Shown: in pieces, positions 41,552-50,919 of the stretch
Numbering within the stretch: position 1 is the first letter of the stretch
Layout of the letters: each line of letters starts with the position of its first letter
Assembly (NCBI RefSeq): GCF_030296675.1
Contig: NZ_AP027736.1
Coordinates: forward strand, 372,001 to 436,000
DNA: 64,000 nucleotides
Source of the DNA: Demequina sediminis
GTDB lineage: Bacteria > Actinomycetota > Actinomycetes > Actinomycetales > Demequinaceae
Direction of reading: 5' to 3'
The notes under the pieces: generated by a model
What the model was told of the DNA's origin: nothing
Seen by the model: the letters and a program-made list of their open reading frames with translations, nothing else
Databases searched by the model: none
Program-made: the position numbers and the translations under genes

Positions 41552-43588
41552 TTACGCGCCGTAGTGGAAGCGGTAGAGGAACGCCGCCATCGCGTCGCGC
41601 TTGGTGGTGCCGAGCGGGCGGTAGTCGGACGTGCCGTCACCGTTGTCCCAACCGGTGCTGATCTGCTGCTGTCCCAGCCACGTGATCTCGTCGTAGAACG
41701 CGGTGCTCGTGGGCGTGACATCGGCGAACAGGTCGGTCTCGGGGAGCTCGACCTCGGGTGAGCCGGCGAAGCGGTAGAGGAACGCCGCCATGGCGTCGCG
41801 CGTGATGCGCGCCTGGGGCCGGAACTCCTGACCCTTGGCGGTGCCCCAGCCCTCGGTGATGCCCTGCGTCGACAGCCACACGATTTCCTTGTAGAAGGCC
41901 GTCGACTCCGGCGTCACGTCGACGAACGGCGAGGTCTCGGGAAGATCCACCTCGGGCGAGCCCGCGTAGCGGTAGAGGAAGGCCGCCATCGCGTCGCGCT
42001 TGATGGTCTCGAGGGGACGGAAGCTGAAGCTGCCGTCGCCGTTCGCGTAGCCGGTGGTGATGCCGGCGTTCGCGAGCCACGAGATCTCGGTCACGAACGC
42101 GGAGGCCGCGATGTCGGTGACCGCGGCGTCCGCCGCGAATGCGAGGGGAGTCCGCGTCTCGAACGGGGCGTACTTCGCGCCGCCGCCCGGGTAGGTGTAG
42201 ACGCCCCACGCGCCCTCGATCGACTCGAGCGCGTGCTTGTCCACCGCGAGCTCCGTCGTGAAGGAGCCGTCCGGCTCGAGCTCGACGGCGCCGGCGGCCG
42301 CTCCGCCGATCGTCGCCATGTCCTCCGCGAGGACCGCCCACGAGACGTCGCCGTTGACGCGCGCCGAGCTCGGCGCGTTCTCCGTCGGGCGCCACACGTC
42401 CGCGTACTTGCCGACCGTCACGTAGATGCCGGTGAACTTGCCGGCGAGCGGCGGGCGGGTCCCCGTCGTGGCGGTGCCCGCAGGAAGGAAGTTGCGGCCC
42501 TCGACGGTCACCGTGGTGAGGTGCGCGAGGTCGTCGACCTGCGACACCTCGACGCGAGGAGCAAAGGTGATCGGCGTCGCGGTCTCGAACGGCGCGTACA
42601 CTGCGCCACCCGCGGCGTAGGTGTACACGCCCCACGTGCCGCTGGCCTCGTCGAGTGTGTCGTCGGTCACGTCGAAGGTCGCCGTGAAGGTGCCCTCGGG
42701 GGTGAGCTCGATCGCGCCGGCTGCGGCACCGCCTACCGTCGCCATGCTCTCCGCGGGTAGCGCCCACCGGGTGAAGGCGTTCGAGCGGGCCGCGCTCGGC
42801 GCGCCCTCCGACGGCTGCCACGTGTCCGCGTACTTGCCGACCGCGACGTAGACGCCGGTGAACGCGCCGGAAAGCGGCGGGCGAGTGCCGGTCGTGGGCG
42901 TTCCTGCAGGCAGGAAGCCCTCGCCCGTCACGGTGATCGTGTCGCCGGTGCCGTCGAGGTTCGTGGTCCGATCGACGGTGACGGTCGGGGTGAGGGTGGC
43001 CTCGGCCGGCACGGAGAAGGTCACCGGGTCGAGCACGGTGCCCTCGCTATAGAAGGACATGCCATTGCCCGAGAACGCCACGGCGCCTGCGGCCGTGAGC
43101 GTCGCGGGGACGCTCGTGTACGTCACGAGGCCGTCGGAGGTGGCCGGCGCGGTCGCGGAGAGGTCGAGCTCGGCCAGGTCCGTCTCGGTCGGCTCCCCGC
43201 CCGCGGTCGTGACGAGCGCGACGAGCGTCGCGGAGTCTCCGTCGATCTCGACCGACGGGTCGGCGATGGTGACGTCGAGCACGCCGTCGTGGCCGTAGTA
43301 GGTCACGTCGCCGTCGTACAGCGGCGCGCCCTCGGCGTCCGCGCGCAGCGGGAACGTCGTGGCGATGCCGTCATCGGTGGCCGGCGCGCTGGCCGTGACG
43401 CTGCCCTCCGCGATAGAGCCGATGAGGTAGCTGCGGAACGAGGCCTTGAAGCCCCACCTGAGGGCCGCGGAGGCGGAGTCCGCCTGAGCAGGAACGGCAA
43501 TGGCGAGCGGTGCGGCGAGCGCGATGAGCGCCGCGGCGACCGCGATGCGACCCGCGCCAGGGCGCGCGGAATCAGTGCTGGATGGCAC
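41552..43588 (-). CDS. Secreted protein with HtaA heme-binding-type domain and three SLH repeats
   Basis: 678 residues. After a signal peptide (VAAALIALAAPLAIAVPAQA) comes an HtaA domain at about 35-185 (LRWGFKASFRSYLIGSIA, then VTYYGHDGVLDVTIADP), the family that binds heme in corynebacterial uptake proteins. Two repeated beta modules of about 110 residues follow, each containing FLPAGT-TTGTRPPL, and then three SLH repeats. It probably holds a heme-binding domain at the cell wall. GTG 43588 has a GGAG site; the alternative upstream codon at 43624 lacks one. A palindromic operator candidate overlaps its promoter. Confidence 0.85.
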   Translation of the reverse strand: MPSSTDSARPGAGRIAVAAALIALAAPLAIAVPAQADSASAALRWGFKASFRSYLIGSIAEGSVTASAPATDDGIATTFPLRADAEGAPLYDGDVTYYGHDGVLDVTIADPSVEIDGDSATLVALVTTAGGEPTETDLAELDLSATAPATSDGLVTYTSVPATLTAAGAVAFSGNGMSFYSEGTVLDPVTFSVPAEATLTPTVTVDRTTNLDGTGDTITVTGEGFLPAGTPTTGTRPPLSGAFTGVYVAVGKYADTWQPSEGAPSAARSNAFTRWALPAESMATVGGAAAGAIELTPEGTFTATFDVTDDTLDEASGTWGVYTYAAGGAVYAPFETATPITFAPRVEVSQVDDLAHLTTVTVEGRNFLPAGTATTGTRPPLAGKFTGIYVTVGKYADVWRPTENAPSSARVNGDVSWAVLAEDMATIGGAAAGAVELEPDGSFTTELAVDKHALESIEGAWGVYTYPGGGAKYAPFETRTPLAFAADAAVTDIAASAFVTEISWLANAGITTGYANGDGSFSFRPLETIKRDAMAAFLYRYAGSPEVDLPETSPFVDVTPESTAFYKEIVWLSTQGITEGWGTAKGQEFRPQARITRDAMAAFLYRFAGSPEVELPETDLFADVTPTSTAFYDEITWLGQQQISTGWDNGDGTSDYRPLGTTKRDAMAAFLYRFHYGA

Positions 43589-43634
43589 GAATACTCCAGG
43601 GAGGTAGGGGCGCGCAAGGCGCAACTGTCACGAG

Positions 43635-43685
43635 GTAAGGGAACCCTTACTCGGGACTCTACCGGCCCGAAGAGGTAAAACGCAA
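43635..43685 (-). promoter_or_regulatory. Promoter and palindromic operator of the HtaA-SLH gene
   Basis: On the minus strand TTGCGT (43680-43685) and TAGAGT (43656-43661) are separated by 18 bases. Five bases after the -10, at the expected transcription start, lies the inverted repeat GTAAGGG-TT-CCCTTAC (43635-43650). A repressor binding there would block transcription; an iron or heme regulator is plausible given the HtaA domain. Confidence 0.6.
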
Positions 43686-43732
43686 CGCGCCTGTGCCGTT
43701 ATTCGCGCGCGTCAACAGTCCCGTGCGGGAAG

Positions 43733-45124
43733 CTACAGCCCCTGCTCGTCGAAGCGGAACAGGAAGGCGGCCATCGCGTCGCGCGTGATCTTGTTGAGCG
43801 GGCGGAACTCCTTCTTGCCCCCGCTCACGGACCAGCCGGTCGTGATGCCCGTCTCGGCGAGCCACGTGATCTCCTTGTAGAACGGCGACGTGGTCGCGAC
43901 GTCCGTGAAGGGCGACGTGGCAGGGGGAGTGAAGGGTGGCTCCCCCGCGTAGCGATAGAGGAACGCGGCCATCGCATCGCGCGTCACCTGTGCGGTAGGA
44001 CGGAACTCGCGACCGCTCGGGGTCGACCATCCGGTCGTGATGCCGGTCGTGGCCAGCCATGCGATCTCGGTCTGGAAGGCCGAGGAGGCGGTGTCCGTGA
44101 ACTCCGGGGCGGCCGCCGTGTCGACGGGAGGCTCGCCCTCGAGTCGATAGAGGAAGGCGGCCATCGCGTCGCGCGTCGTGGACGTGAGCGGCTTGTAGTT
44201 CTTGCCGCCGTAGCCGTTCGACCAGCCGGTCGTGATGCCGGCGTCCGCGAGCCACTGGATCTCTCCAGCGAACGCCGAGTAGTAAGACGACGTCTTATCG
44301 GGGGACACGTCGCACAGCACTGTCGAGCCGTCCGCGACGGGTGCGGTGGAGGGGGACAGTTTCGCATTGACGCGCAGGAGGTCCGTGCCGCCCAGCTTCA
44401 CGCGAGAGGCGCACGAGACCACGGGCGCGTCGGTGAAGTACTCGCTGCGCAGCGCGGTCGAGCCTGTGCGGTACTCGAGCGTGTAGGTGGTGCGAGGGAG
44501 GTTGGTGAGCTTGTAGTCACCGGCGGAGTCGGTGGTCGTGGAGCGGGTGCCGCCCGAGTACCGCGCGTACACCGTGGCGCCCGACACGGGCGTTCCGCTC
44601 GGTGACACGAGGGTGCCGAAGATGGACGAGGTGCTCGACGAGCTGTACTTGGCGAAGTTCTGCGTCGCGTACGCGCACGTGCTCGAGGCGTCCCACGCGA
44701 AGCCGATGCCGATGTCCGTGTAGTCGCCGCGCAGGTTCTCGTCGTGGTCCGGGGAGTTCTTCCAGGCGTTCATGATCACGGCGGCGGCCTTCTCCGCGGA
44801 GGAGTAGCCGCACGCGTAGCCCACGTTCTCTGCGGCGCGTGACCAGCCGCCGGGGATCTGCGACGAGAACTTGCGGTTGTGGGCGAGCGTCCGGCTCGAC
44901 AGCATCGACGCGCTCCACGCTGAGGCCACATTCGCAACGTCCTGGTTCCAGCGCAGGGGCTTGAGGCCCTTGCTCGCGCGGTAGTCGTTCGTCAGCTCCA
45001 GGATCGTGGTCGAGGAGTCCGCCGAGGCTGCGGGCGCGACGGCGAGGGGGATGCCGAGCGCGAGCGTGAGCGCCGCGAGAGCGGACGCTGCCTTCGTGAG
45101 CGTGCGAGGGGAGCCAAGGCCCAT
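43733..45124 (-). CDS. Secreted CAP-domain (SCP/PR-1) protein with three SLH repeats
   Basis: 463 residues: signal peptide, CAP domain at about 40-170 (ILELTNDYRASKGLKPLRWN, AENVGYACGY, PDHDENLRGDYTDIGIGFAW), a carboxypeptidase-regulatory-like beta domain (IFGTLVSPSGTPVSGATVYA), then three SLH repeats with CGDP-like acidic ends. CAP proteins of bacteria are widespread wall or secreted proteins with unclear activity. ATG 45124 has an AGGAGG site; the longer frame to 45271 is not supported. Two Crp/GlxR-like sites and an inverted repeat lie 85-140 bases upstream. Confidence 0.92.
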   Translation of the reverse strand: MGLGSPRTLTKAASALAALTLALGIPLAVAPAASADSSTTILELTNDYRASKGLKPLRWNQDVANVASAWSASMLSSRTLAHNRKFSSQIPGGWSRAAENVGYACGYSSAEKAAAVIMNAWKNSPDHDENLRGDYTDIGIGFAWDASSTCAYATQNFAKYSSSSTSSIFGTLVSPSGTPVSGATVYARYSGGTRSTTTDSAGDYKLTNLPRTTYTLEYRTGSTALRSEYFTDAPVVSCASRVKLGGTDLLRVNAKLSPSTAPVADGSTVLCDVSPDKTSSYYSAFAGEIQWLADAGITTGWSNGYGGKNYKPLTSTTRDAMAAFLYRLEGEPPVDTAAAPEFTDTASSAFQTEIAWLATTGITTGWSTPSGREFRPTAQVTRDAMAAFLYRYAGEPPFTPPATSPFTDVATTSPFYKEITWLAETGITTGWSVSGGKKEFRPLNKITRDAMAAFLFRFDEQGL

Positions 45125-45198
45125 GACGAATCCTCCTGCGTGGCACGGATGTGGCCGGGTTTGTCCCCTATTACGGCATCCAATTGGCCTCGCACGAG

Positions 45199-45262
45199 GG
45201 CATATGCGTGTGAGATATGCCACGTGGGCCCCGTACACGCGCGGAATGTGAGGAATTCCACA
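45199..45262 (-). promoter_or_regulatory. Two Crp/GlxR-like sites and an inverted repeat upstream of the CAP gene
   Basis: TGTGA-N6-CCACA at 45247-45262 matches nine of ten positions of the TGTGA-N6-TCACA box; TGTGA-N6-CCACG at 45209-45224 matches eight. Overlapping the latter is an inverted repeat GGCATAT-N9-ATATGCC (45199-45221). They lie between the stop of the 45320 gene and the CAP gene start at 45124, so cAMP-dependent control of the CAP gene is suggested. Confidence 0.5.
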
Positions 45263-45319
45263 TGCCCGCACGGGCGGGCGCGTCCGAATTGTTGGATTCG
45301 TCAGCGCCCGCGCCGAGCG

Positions 45320-46537
45320 TCAGCTCAGATACCACTCCAGGTCGTCGTAGCGGTACAGGAAGGCCGCCATCGCATCACGCTTGATGTGCGCGAGCGGACG
45401 GAACTGCTGCTTGCCCGACACGGTCCAGCCGGAGCTGATGCCCATCTCGGCGAGCCACGTGATCTCGGAATAGAACGGGGTGGTCGTCGTGACGTCGGAG
45501 AACGGCGAGCGCCTGGGCGCCTGCCACCAGTCGGGCGAGCCCGCGTAGCGGTACAGGAAGGCCGCCATCGCGTCGCGCGTCACGGTGCCCTGCGGTCGGA
45601 ACTCCGCGGTGCCGTCGGCGTGTGCGTATCCCGTGGTGATGCCCGCCGCGGCGAGCCACCGGATCTCGGTGTCAAAGTCGCTGTAGACGGGCGACGCGGG
45701 GTCCCAGTGGACGTCGGTGAGGTACGGAACCGTGACCAGGTCGACGTCGATGCCGGCGAAATCGCCGGTGAGGTCGATGAGCTCGGACTGCCACGGCTTG
45801 AGCGCGTCACCCCAGTACTCGGTCGCGAACTGCTTGCCGTCGATCATCGGCGCGTCGATGTCCGTCCCGAACTCGATACCGGTCTCGCCGGGGTTGAGCC
45901 CCACGAGCGTGTACGCGCCGGTCGCGGCGTCCACCTGCGCGTAGCCCCACGACGAGCCGTCGGTGGTCTGCGCGTACACGTACGAGTACCACCACCAGTC
46001 GGGATCCGTCGCGGTTGGGGCGGTGACCGTGCCCGAGACCGTGAGGCCGTACTGGAGGTCGGCGTCGATCCCGGTCTCGACGCCGTCGACCGTGAGCGGC
46101 GCCGAGGCGTCGCGCGAGAGCGTTCCCGGCCACCACGTGGTCGCCAGGTTGTGCTGGATCCACGTGTCCTCGTCCCAGTAGCCCGCGTCGTAGAACGCGA
46201 CCTCGTACTGGCCCGCCGCGTCGAGCTCGATGGTGTACGCGCTCGTCACGGGGTCGACGTCGACATACGTCACGGACCCGTCCACGGTGCTGATCGCGTC
46301 GACCTGGAGGTCGGCGAGCCAGTCGGCGGGGGCATCGTCCGGAATCGTGACGGTGCCGGAAATGGAGTAGGTGGCGGCCTGCGCGGGCGCGGCGATCAGC
46401 AGCGACCCGGCGATCAGGGTGGACAGGGCGACGGACGCGCCAAGGCGCCGTCCCCGCGACGATGCGGTGGACAAGGAAGACCCACTCAAGCGGGGAGGCC
46501 CCGTGCCGCCCCTGGTAAGAACGGAGATTAGCGACAT
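45320..46537 (-). CDS. Secreted protein with CNA-B/carboxypeptidase-regulatory-like repeats and two SLH repeats
   Basis: 405 residues from ATG 46537. The signal peptide core (LSTLIAGSLLIAAPAQAA) is followed by two beta-sandwich modules (SISGTVTIPDDAPADW and TVSGTVTAPTATDPDWWW), rich in Trp, Tyr and Asp, then two clear SLH repeats ending in RDAMAAFLYRY. No enzymatic motif is seen. The start is uncertain: TAATCT at 46525-46530 could be a -10, which would place the start at TTG 46489 (signal peptide begins SGSSLSTASSRGRRLG), giving 389 residues. Divergent from leuS. Confidence 0.82.
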   Translation of the reverse strand: MSLISVLTRGGTGPPRLSGSSLSTASSRGRRLGASVALSTLIAGSLLIAAPAQAATYSISGTVTIPDDAPADWLADLQVDAISTVDGSVTYVDVDPVTSAYTIELDAAGQYEVAFYDAGYWDEDTWIQHNLATTWWPGTLSRDASAPLTVDGVETGIDADLQYGLTVSGTVTAPTATDPDWWWYSYVYAQTTDGSSWGYAQVDAATGAYTLVGLNPGETGIEFGTDIDAPMIDGKQFATEYWGDALKPWQSELIDLTGDFAGIDVDLVTVPYLTDVHWDPASPVYSDFDTEIRWLAAAGITTGYAHADGTAEFRPQGTVTRDAMAAFLYRYAGSPDWWQAPRRSPFSDVTTTTPFYSEITWLAEMGISSGWTVSGKQQFRPLAHIKRDAMAAFLYRYDDLEWYLS

Positions 46538-46639
46538 TCGGTGTCGCCGGGCGGATTCCTGTGATGCGTGTCTCATTGGCCACCCGGGATCCGCCCGGCC
46601 GGGCCCCGAGGGAGGCACAGCCCGGGCATCGTCCCTCGG

Positions 46640-46645
46640 TAGAAT
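46640..46645 (+). promoter_or_regulatory. Promoter -10 element of leuS (leaderless)
   Basis: TAGAAT, a close match to the actinobacterial -10, ends six bases before GTG 46652. No ribosome binding site and no room for a T-box leader. Confidence 0.65.
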
Positions 46646-46651
46646 CCTCGG

Positions 46652-49153
46652 GTGACCGAGACGCCTGAGACCGACGCCGCCCGCTACGACTTCCGCACGA
46701 TCGAGGACCGCTGGCTCCCCGTGTGGGAGGAGCGTCAGCCCTTCCGGTCGGGCAAGGAGGGCGACTCGCGACCCACCAAGTACGTCCTCGACATGTTCCC
46801 GTACCCCTCGGGCGATCTGCACATGGGTCACGCGGAGGCGTATGCGCTTGGCGACGTGATCGCGCGTCACTGGGTGCAGAAGGGCTTCAACGTCCTCCAC
46901 CCGATCGGCTGGGACTCGTTCGGGCTCCCGGCGGAGAATGCGGCGATCAAGCGCGGCGTGGACCCCGCGGGGTGGACCGAGGACAACATCGCGCAGCAGC
47001 TGAGCTCCATGAAGCGCTACGCGTGCTCGTTCGACTGGGATCGCGTCCTCATGACGCACCGTCCGGATTACTACCACTGGAACCAGTGGATCTTCACGCG
47101 CCTGTTCGAGCGCGGCCTCGCGTACCGCAAGCCCAGCCAGGTCAACTGGTGCCCGTTCGACCAGACGGTGCTCGCGAACGAGCAGGTGGTCGACGGACGC
47201 TGCGAGCGCTGCGACACGCTCGTCACCAAGAAGAAGCTCACCCAGTGGTACTTCAAGGTCACCGACTACGCCGACGAGCTGCTCGACGACCTCGAGACGC
47301 TGCGCGGCGCGTGGCCCGACAAGGTGCTCGCGATGCAGCGCAACTGGATCGGTCGCTCGCGCGGCGCCGACGTCGAGTTCGCGATCGAGGGCCGCGACGA
47401 GCCGATCGCGATCTACACGACCCGTCCGGACACGCTGCACGGCGCGACCTTCATGGTGGTCGCCGCCGACTCGGACCTCGCGGCCGAGCTCGCAGAGGGC
47501 GCCGACGACGCGACGCGTGCCGAGTTCGCGGCGTACGTCGAGAGCGTCAAGACCGCCTCGGACATCGACCGCCTCGCGACGGACCGCCCCAAGACGGGCG
47601 TGTTCCTGCAGCGCTACGGCATCAACCCCGTCAACGGCGAGAGGCTGCCCATCTGGGCCTCGGACTACGTGCTCGCCGACTACGGTCACGGCGCGATCAT
47701 GGCCGTCCCCGCTCACGACCAGCGCGACCTCGATTTCGCCCGTGCGATGGACCTGCCGGTGCGCGTGGTCCTGGATTGCAGGGACGATGCTGGCGAGCCG
47801 CTCGCCGACCCGGCCGAGTCCGGCGTCGCGACGACGGGCGACGGGGTGCTCATCAACTCGGGCTCGCTCGACGGCCTCGCCAAGGCGGAGGCGATCGCGG
47901 CGATCACCGCGGAGCTCGACGCGGCGGGCAGCGGCCACGCCTCGGTCAACTATCGCCTGCGCGACTGGCTGATCTCGCGCCAGCGCTACTGGGGCACGCC
48001 CATCCCGATCATTCACTGCGACGCGTGCGGAGAGGTGCCGGTTCCCGACGACCAGCTGCCCGTCACGCTGCCGCCCGCCGAGGGTCTCGATCTCAAGCCC
48101 AAGGGCCAGTCCCCGCTGGCCGCCGCGACGGACTGGGTCACCACGACGTGCCCGCGCTGCGGCGGCGCGGCGCTGCGCGACACGGACACCATGGACACCT
48201 TCGTGGACTCGTCCTGGTACTTCCTGCGCTACCTGTCGGTGGGCAAGACCGACGGTCCGTTCGACGTCGAGGAGGCCAAGCGCTGGGCGCCCGTCGACCA
48301 GTACGTGGGCGGCGTGACGCACGCGATCCTGCACCTGCTGTACGCGCGCTTCTTCACGAAGGCGCTGCGCGACATGGGGATGATCGACTTCGGCGAGCCC
48401 TTCAGCGCGCTGCTCAATCAGGGCATGGTGCTCATGGACGGCTCCGCGATGTCGAAGTCGCGCGGCAACCTGGTGCGACTGTCCGAGCAGCTCGACGAGT
48501 ACGGCGTGGACGCCGTCCGGCTCACGATGGCCTTCGCGGGTCCGCCGGAGGACGACATCGACTGGGCCGACGTGTCGCCCGCCGGTTCCGCCAAGTTCCT
48601 TGCCCGCGCGTGGCGCCTCGCGCGCGACGTCGACAGCGCGCCTGGCACCGACCCCGCGACCGGCGACGTCGCGCTGCGCGCCGTCACGCACCGCACGCTG
48701 CACGAGGCGCAGGAGCTCATCGAGTCCTTCCGCTTCAACGTGGTGGTCGCGCGCACGATGGAACTCGTCAACGCGACGCGCAAGGCGATCGACTCGGGGG
48801 CGGGAGCAGCCGACCCCGCCGTCCGCGAGGCCGCCGAGGCGGTCGCGATCCTGCTCAGCCTGTTCGCCCCGTACTGCGCCGAGGACATGTGGTCGATGCT
48901 GGGCCACGAGGACGTCGCGCTCGCGACGTACCCCGCGGTCGACGAGTCGCTGCTGGTCGAGGAGACCGTGACATGCATCGTGCAGGTCATGGGCAAGGTG
49001 CGCGACCGTCTCGAGGTGCCGCCCGGCATCGGCCAGGACGAGCTGCGCGAGCTCGCGCTCGCCACCGAGGGTGCGCGCCGCGCGATCGGCGACTCCGCGA
49101 TCCGCACGGTGATCGTCAAGGCGCCGCGCCTGGTCAACGTCGTGACGGCGTGA
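46652..49153 (+). CDS. leuS: Leucyl-tRNA synthetase
   Basis: 833 residues, class I synthetase charging tRNA-Leu. The HIGH-type motif is HMGH at residue 57 ([14 protein letters not shown]) and the KMSKS motif is AMSKS at about 599-603. The editing CP1 domain is present ([18 protein letters not shown]), and zinc-finger-like cysteines appear in the insertion (CDACGEV and CPRCGG). Start is GTG 46652 directly after a -10 element. Full length and intact. Confidence 0.97.
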   Translation: MTETPETDAARYDFRTIEDRWLPVWEERQPFRSGKEGDSRPTKYVLDMFPYPSGDLHMGHAEAYALGDVIARHWVQKGFNVLHPIGWDSFGLPAENAAIKRGVDPAGWTEDNIAQQLSSMKRYACSFDWDRVLMTHRPDYYHWNQWIFTRLFERGLAYRKPSQVNWCPFDQTVLANEQVVDGRCERCDTLVTKKKLTQWYFKVTDYADELLDDLETLRGAWPDKVLAMQRNWIGRSRGADVEFAIEGRDEPIAIYTTRPDTLHGATFMVVAADSDLAAELAEGADDATRAEFAAYVESVKTASDIDRLATDRPKTGVFLQRYGINPVNGERLPIWASDYVLADYGHGAIMAVPAHDQRDLDFARAMDLPVRVVLDCRDDAGEPLADPAESGVATTGDGVLINSGSLDGLAKAEAIAAITAELDAAGSGHASVNYRLRDWLISRQRYWGTPIPIIHCDACGEVPVPDDQLPVTLPPAEGLDLKPKGQSPLAAATDWVTTTCPRCGGAALRDTDTMDTFVDSSWYFLRYLSVGKTDGPFDVEEAKRWAPVDQYVGGVTHAILHLLYARFFTKALRDMGMIDFGEPFSALLNQGMVLMDGSAMSKSRGNLVRLSEQLDEYGVDAVRLTMAFAGPPEDDIDWADVSPAGSAKFLARAWRLARDVDSAPGTDPATGDVALRAVTHRTLHEAQELIESFRFNVVVARTMELVNATRKAIDSGAGAADPAVREAAEAVAILLSLFAPYCAEDMWSMLGHEDVALATYPAVDESLLVEETVTCIVQVMGKVRDRLEVPPGIGQDELRELALATEGARRAIGDSAIRTVIVKAPRLVNVVTA

Positions 49154-49191
49154 CGGCAGATCCCACCCTCCCGGTGGGGAGCGCGGGTCGC

Positions 49192-49197
49192 TAGGGT
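49192..49197 (+). promoter_or_regulatory. Promoter -10 element of the DegV gene (leaderless)
   Basis: TAGGGT ends six bases before ATG 49204. A small hairpin (CCCACC with GGTGGG, 49162-49178) just upstream may end leuS transcription. Confidence 0.5.
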
Positions 49198-49203
49198 GGC
49201 GCC

Positions 49204-50076
49204 ATGACTGTCGCCGTCGTCGTCGACTCGGCCGCCTCGATCCCCACCGACCTCGCGTCCGCGCGCGGACTCACCGTCGTGCCGCTCCAGGTGGTGGTGG
49301 ACGACTCCGCGCGGGCCGAGGGCGTGGGAATCGACGCCGATCAGGTGCTCGCGCACCTCGTGGCGGGCGACCACATCACGACCTCGCAGCCCACCCCGGC
49401 GGCCTTCGACGCCGCCCTGGCCGCCGCCGCGGTGGGTGGAGCGACGGGAGTCGTCGTCGTGACGCTGTCGGGGACGCTGTCGGGGACCGCGGACGTCGCG
49501 CGTGCGGCGGCCGCCCGCGCCGACCTGCCCGTCGAGGTGGTCGACACCCGCACGGTCGCGATGGCCGAGGGCCTCGCCGCGCTTGCCGCCGCCGACGCGG
49601 CCGCCTCGGGTGCGTCGCTCGAGGAGGTCGCGCGTGTGGCGCGCGAGACCGCCGCGGGAGCGCGGTGCTTCTTCACCGTCGACGGTCTCGACCACCTGCG
49701 CCGGGGCGGTCGGATCGGGCCCGCGGTCGCGACCGTGGGTCGCGTGCTGGGCATCAGGCCCGTCCTCGAGATGGTCGAGGGGGAGGTGCGGCTCGTCGCG
49801 AGGGTGAGGTCGACGGTGCGCGCGCGGGCGGCGCTCGTCGAGATGGCCGAGGCGGCCGTGCGCGAGTGCGTGAGCCCCGCCGTCGCGGCCATGGGCGTGG
49901 GCGACGATGCCGCGGTCGAGGAGGCGGCCACCGCCCTGGAGGAGCGCACCCCTGGACTGTCCGTGGTGAGGACCGGCGTGAGCGCGGTACTCGCGGTGCA
50001 CACGGGACCCGGGACGCTCGCAGTCGCGGTCGCGGACCTCGGCGCTGACGTCGGCGCGGCGGCTCCAGGGGCGTGA
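49204..50076 (+). CDS. DegV family fatty-acid-binding protein
   Basis: 290 residues. The N-terminal VAVVVDSAASIPTDLA and TSQPTPAAF motifs and the central TLSGTLSGT with FFTVDGLDHLRRGGRIG are typical of DegV/FakB proteins, which bind a fatty acid for presentation to a kinase (FakA) in Firmicutes. No FakA is present in the window. The neighbouring comEA-comEC-holA order is common in actinobacteria. Confidence 0.93.
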   Translation: MTVAVVVDSAASIPTDLASARGLTVVPLQVVVDDSARAEGVGIDADQVLAHLVAGDHITTSQPTPAAFDAALAAAAVGGATGVVVVTLSGTLSGTADVARAAAARADLPVEVVDTRTVAMAEGLAALAAADAAASGASLEEVARVARETAAGARCFFTVDGLDHLRRGGRIGPAVATVGRVLGIRPVLEMVEGEVRLVARVRSTVRARAALVEMAEAAVRECVSPAVAAMGVGDDAAVEEAATALEERTPGLSVVRTGVSAVLAVHTGPGTLAVAVADLGADVGAAAPGA

Positions 50077-50195
50077 CGCGGAGGTAGTGCAGGGAAGGCG
50101 TGGGGGTAGCGCGGCGGCGATGCCCACGGCCCCTCGTGGCGGATGGCCGCTCCCCAGATCCCGCACCGCGCCGTGCGCACACGTGAGCCGGTTCA

Positions 50196-50201
50196 TAGCG
50201 T
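50196..50201 (+). promoter_or_regulatory. Promoter -10 element of comEA (leaderless)
   Basis: TAGCGT ends seven bases before ATG 50209; no ribosome binding site, supporting this start over an in-frame GTG/ATG upstream. Confidence 0.5.
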
Positions 50202-50208
50202 CGCCCTC

Positions 50209-50919
50209 ATGGACGACTCGCACGAGGTACGCGCGCGGTGGGCCGCGGGACTGAGGGAGGCCGCAGCGCGCGCGTACGCGACGGGCCACGGCGCCGAGGC
50301 TCCCGCGCCGCACGCCACGCGATGGCGCGTGGAGCCGCGCACGGCGGTGTCGGCCGCGGTGGTCCTCGTACTACTCGCCGCCTGGGTGTGGTGGGGGCTG
50401 GTGGGTGGCACCGCGGCGGCGCCCGTCGCGCCGCTTGCCCCGGCATCGTCCGCGTCGCCATCCACGGCGGGTGCCTCGGGCGCCCCGCCCGCGGCGCGCA
50501 TCGTGGTCGCGCATGTGAGCGGCGCGGTCGAGCGCCCCGGCCTCGTTGAGCTCGAGTCCGGCCAACGCGTCGCGGCGGCGATCGAGGCGGCGGGCGGGCT
50601 CACCGCCACCGCGGATCCGTCCTCGATCAACCTCGCGCGGGTCGTGGTCGACGGCGAGCACATCCGGGTCGGGGTCCAGGGCGAGCCCGCGGCGGCCGGC
50701 GTGCACGGCACAGGACCGGCGGCGGGCGTCCCGCTCGACCTCAATGCGGCCGATTCCGCGGCGCTCGAGGAGCTACCGGGAATAGGCCCCGTGCTCGCGG
50801 GGAGAATCGTCGCGGATCGTGAGGCCAATGGCCCGTTCGCCTCGGTCGAAGACCTGGGGCGCGTGCCGGGAGTGGGACCCGCGATCCTCGAGTCGATCGC
50901 CGACCTCGCGACCACGTGA
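50209..50919 (+). CDS. comEA: ComEA-like DNA-binding protein with helix-hairpin-helix motifs
   Basis: 236 residues: one membrane helix near 45-62 (AAVVLVLLAAWVWWGLVGG), an Ala-Pro-rich external spacer, a SLBB-type domain (IVVAHVSGAVERPGLVELESG), and paired helix-hairpin-helix motifs (LNAADSAALEELPGIGPVLA and FASVEDLGRVPGVGPAILE). Binds incoming DNA at the outer face of the membrane in competence systems. Stop overlaps the comEC GTG. Whether this organism is naturally transformable is not shown. Confidence 0.9.
   Translation: MDDSHEVRARWAAGLREAAARAYATGHGAEAPAPHATRWRVEPRTAVSAAVVLVLLAAWVWWGLVGGTAAAPVAPLAPASSASPSTAGASGAPPAARIVVAHVSGAVERPGLVELESGQRVAAAIEAAGGLTATADPSSINLARVVVDGEHIRVGVQGEPAAAGVHGTGPAAGVPLDLNAADSAALEELPGIGPVLAGRIVADREANGPFASVEDLGRVPGVGPAILESIADLATT

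Noticed and set aside
40600..46000. Regular DNA repeats in the SLH region as a CRISPR or satellite array
   Set aside because: The repeats are in coding frame, about 180-200 bases apart, and encode SLH domains.
46600..46651. T-box or attenuator leader for leuS
   Set aside because: The -10 element is six bases before the start codon, so there is no leader RNA to hold such an element.
45320..48907. A very long minus-strand open frame (about 1195 codons) across leuS
   Set aside because: Only the part below 46537 codes for a recognisable protein; the rest is antisense to the intact leuS gene and is an effect of high GC content.
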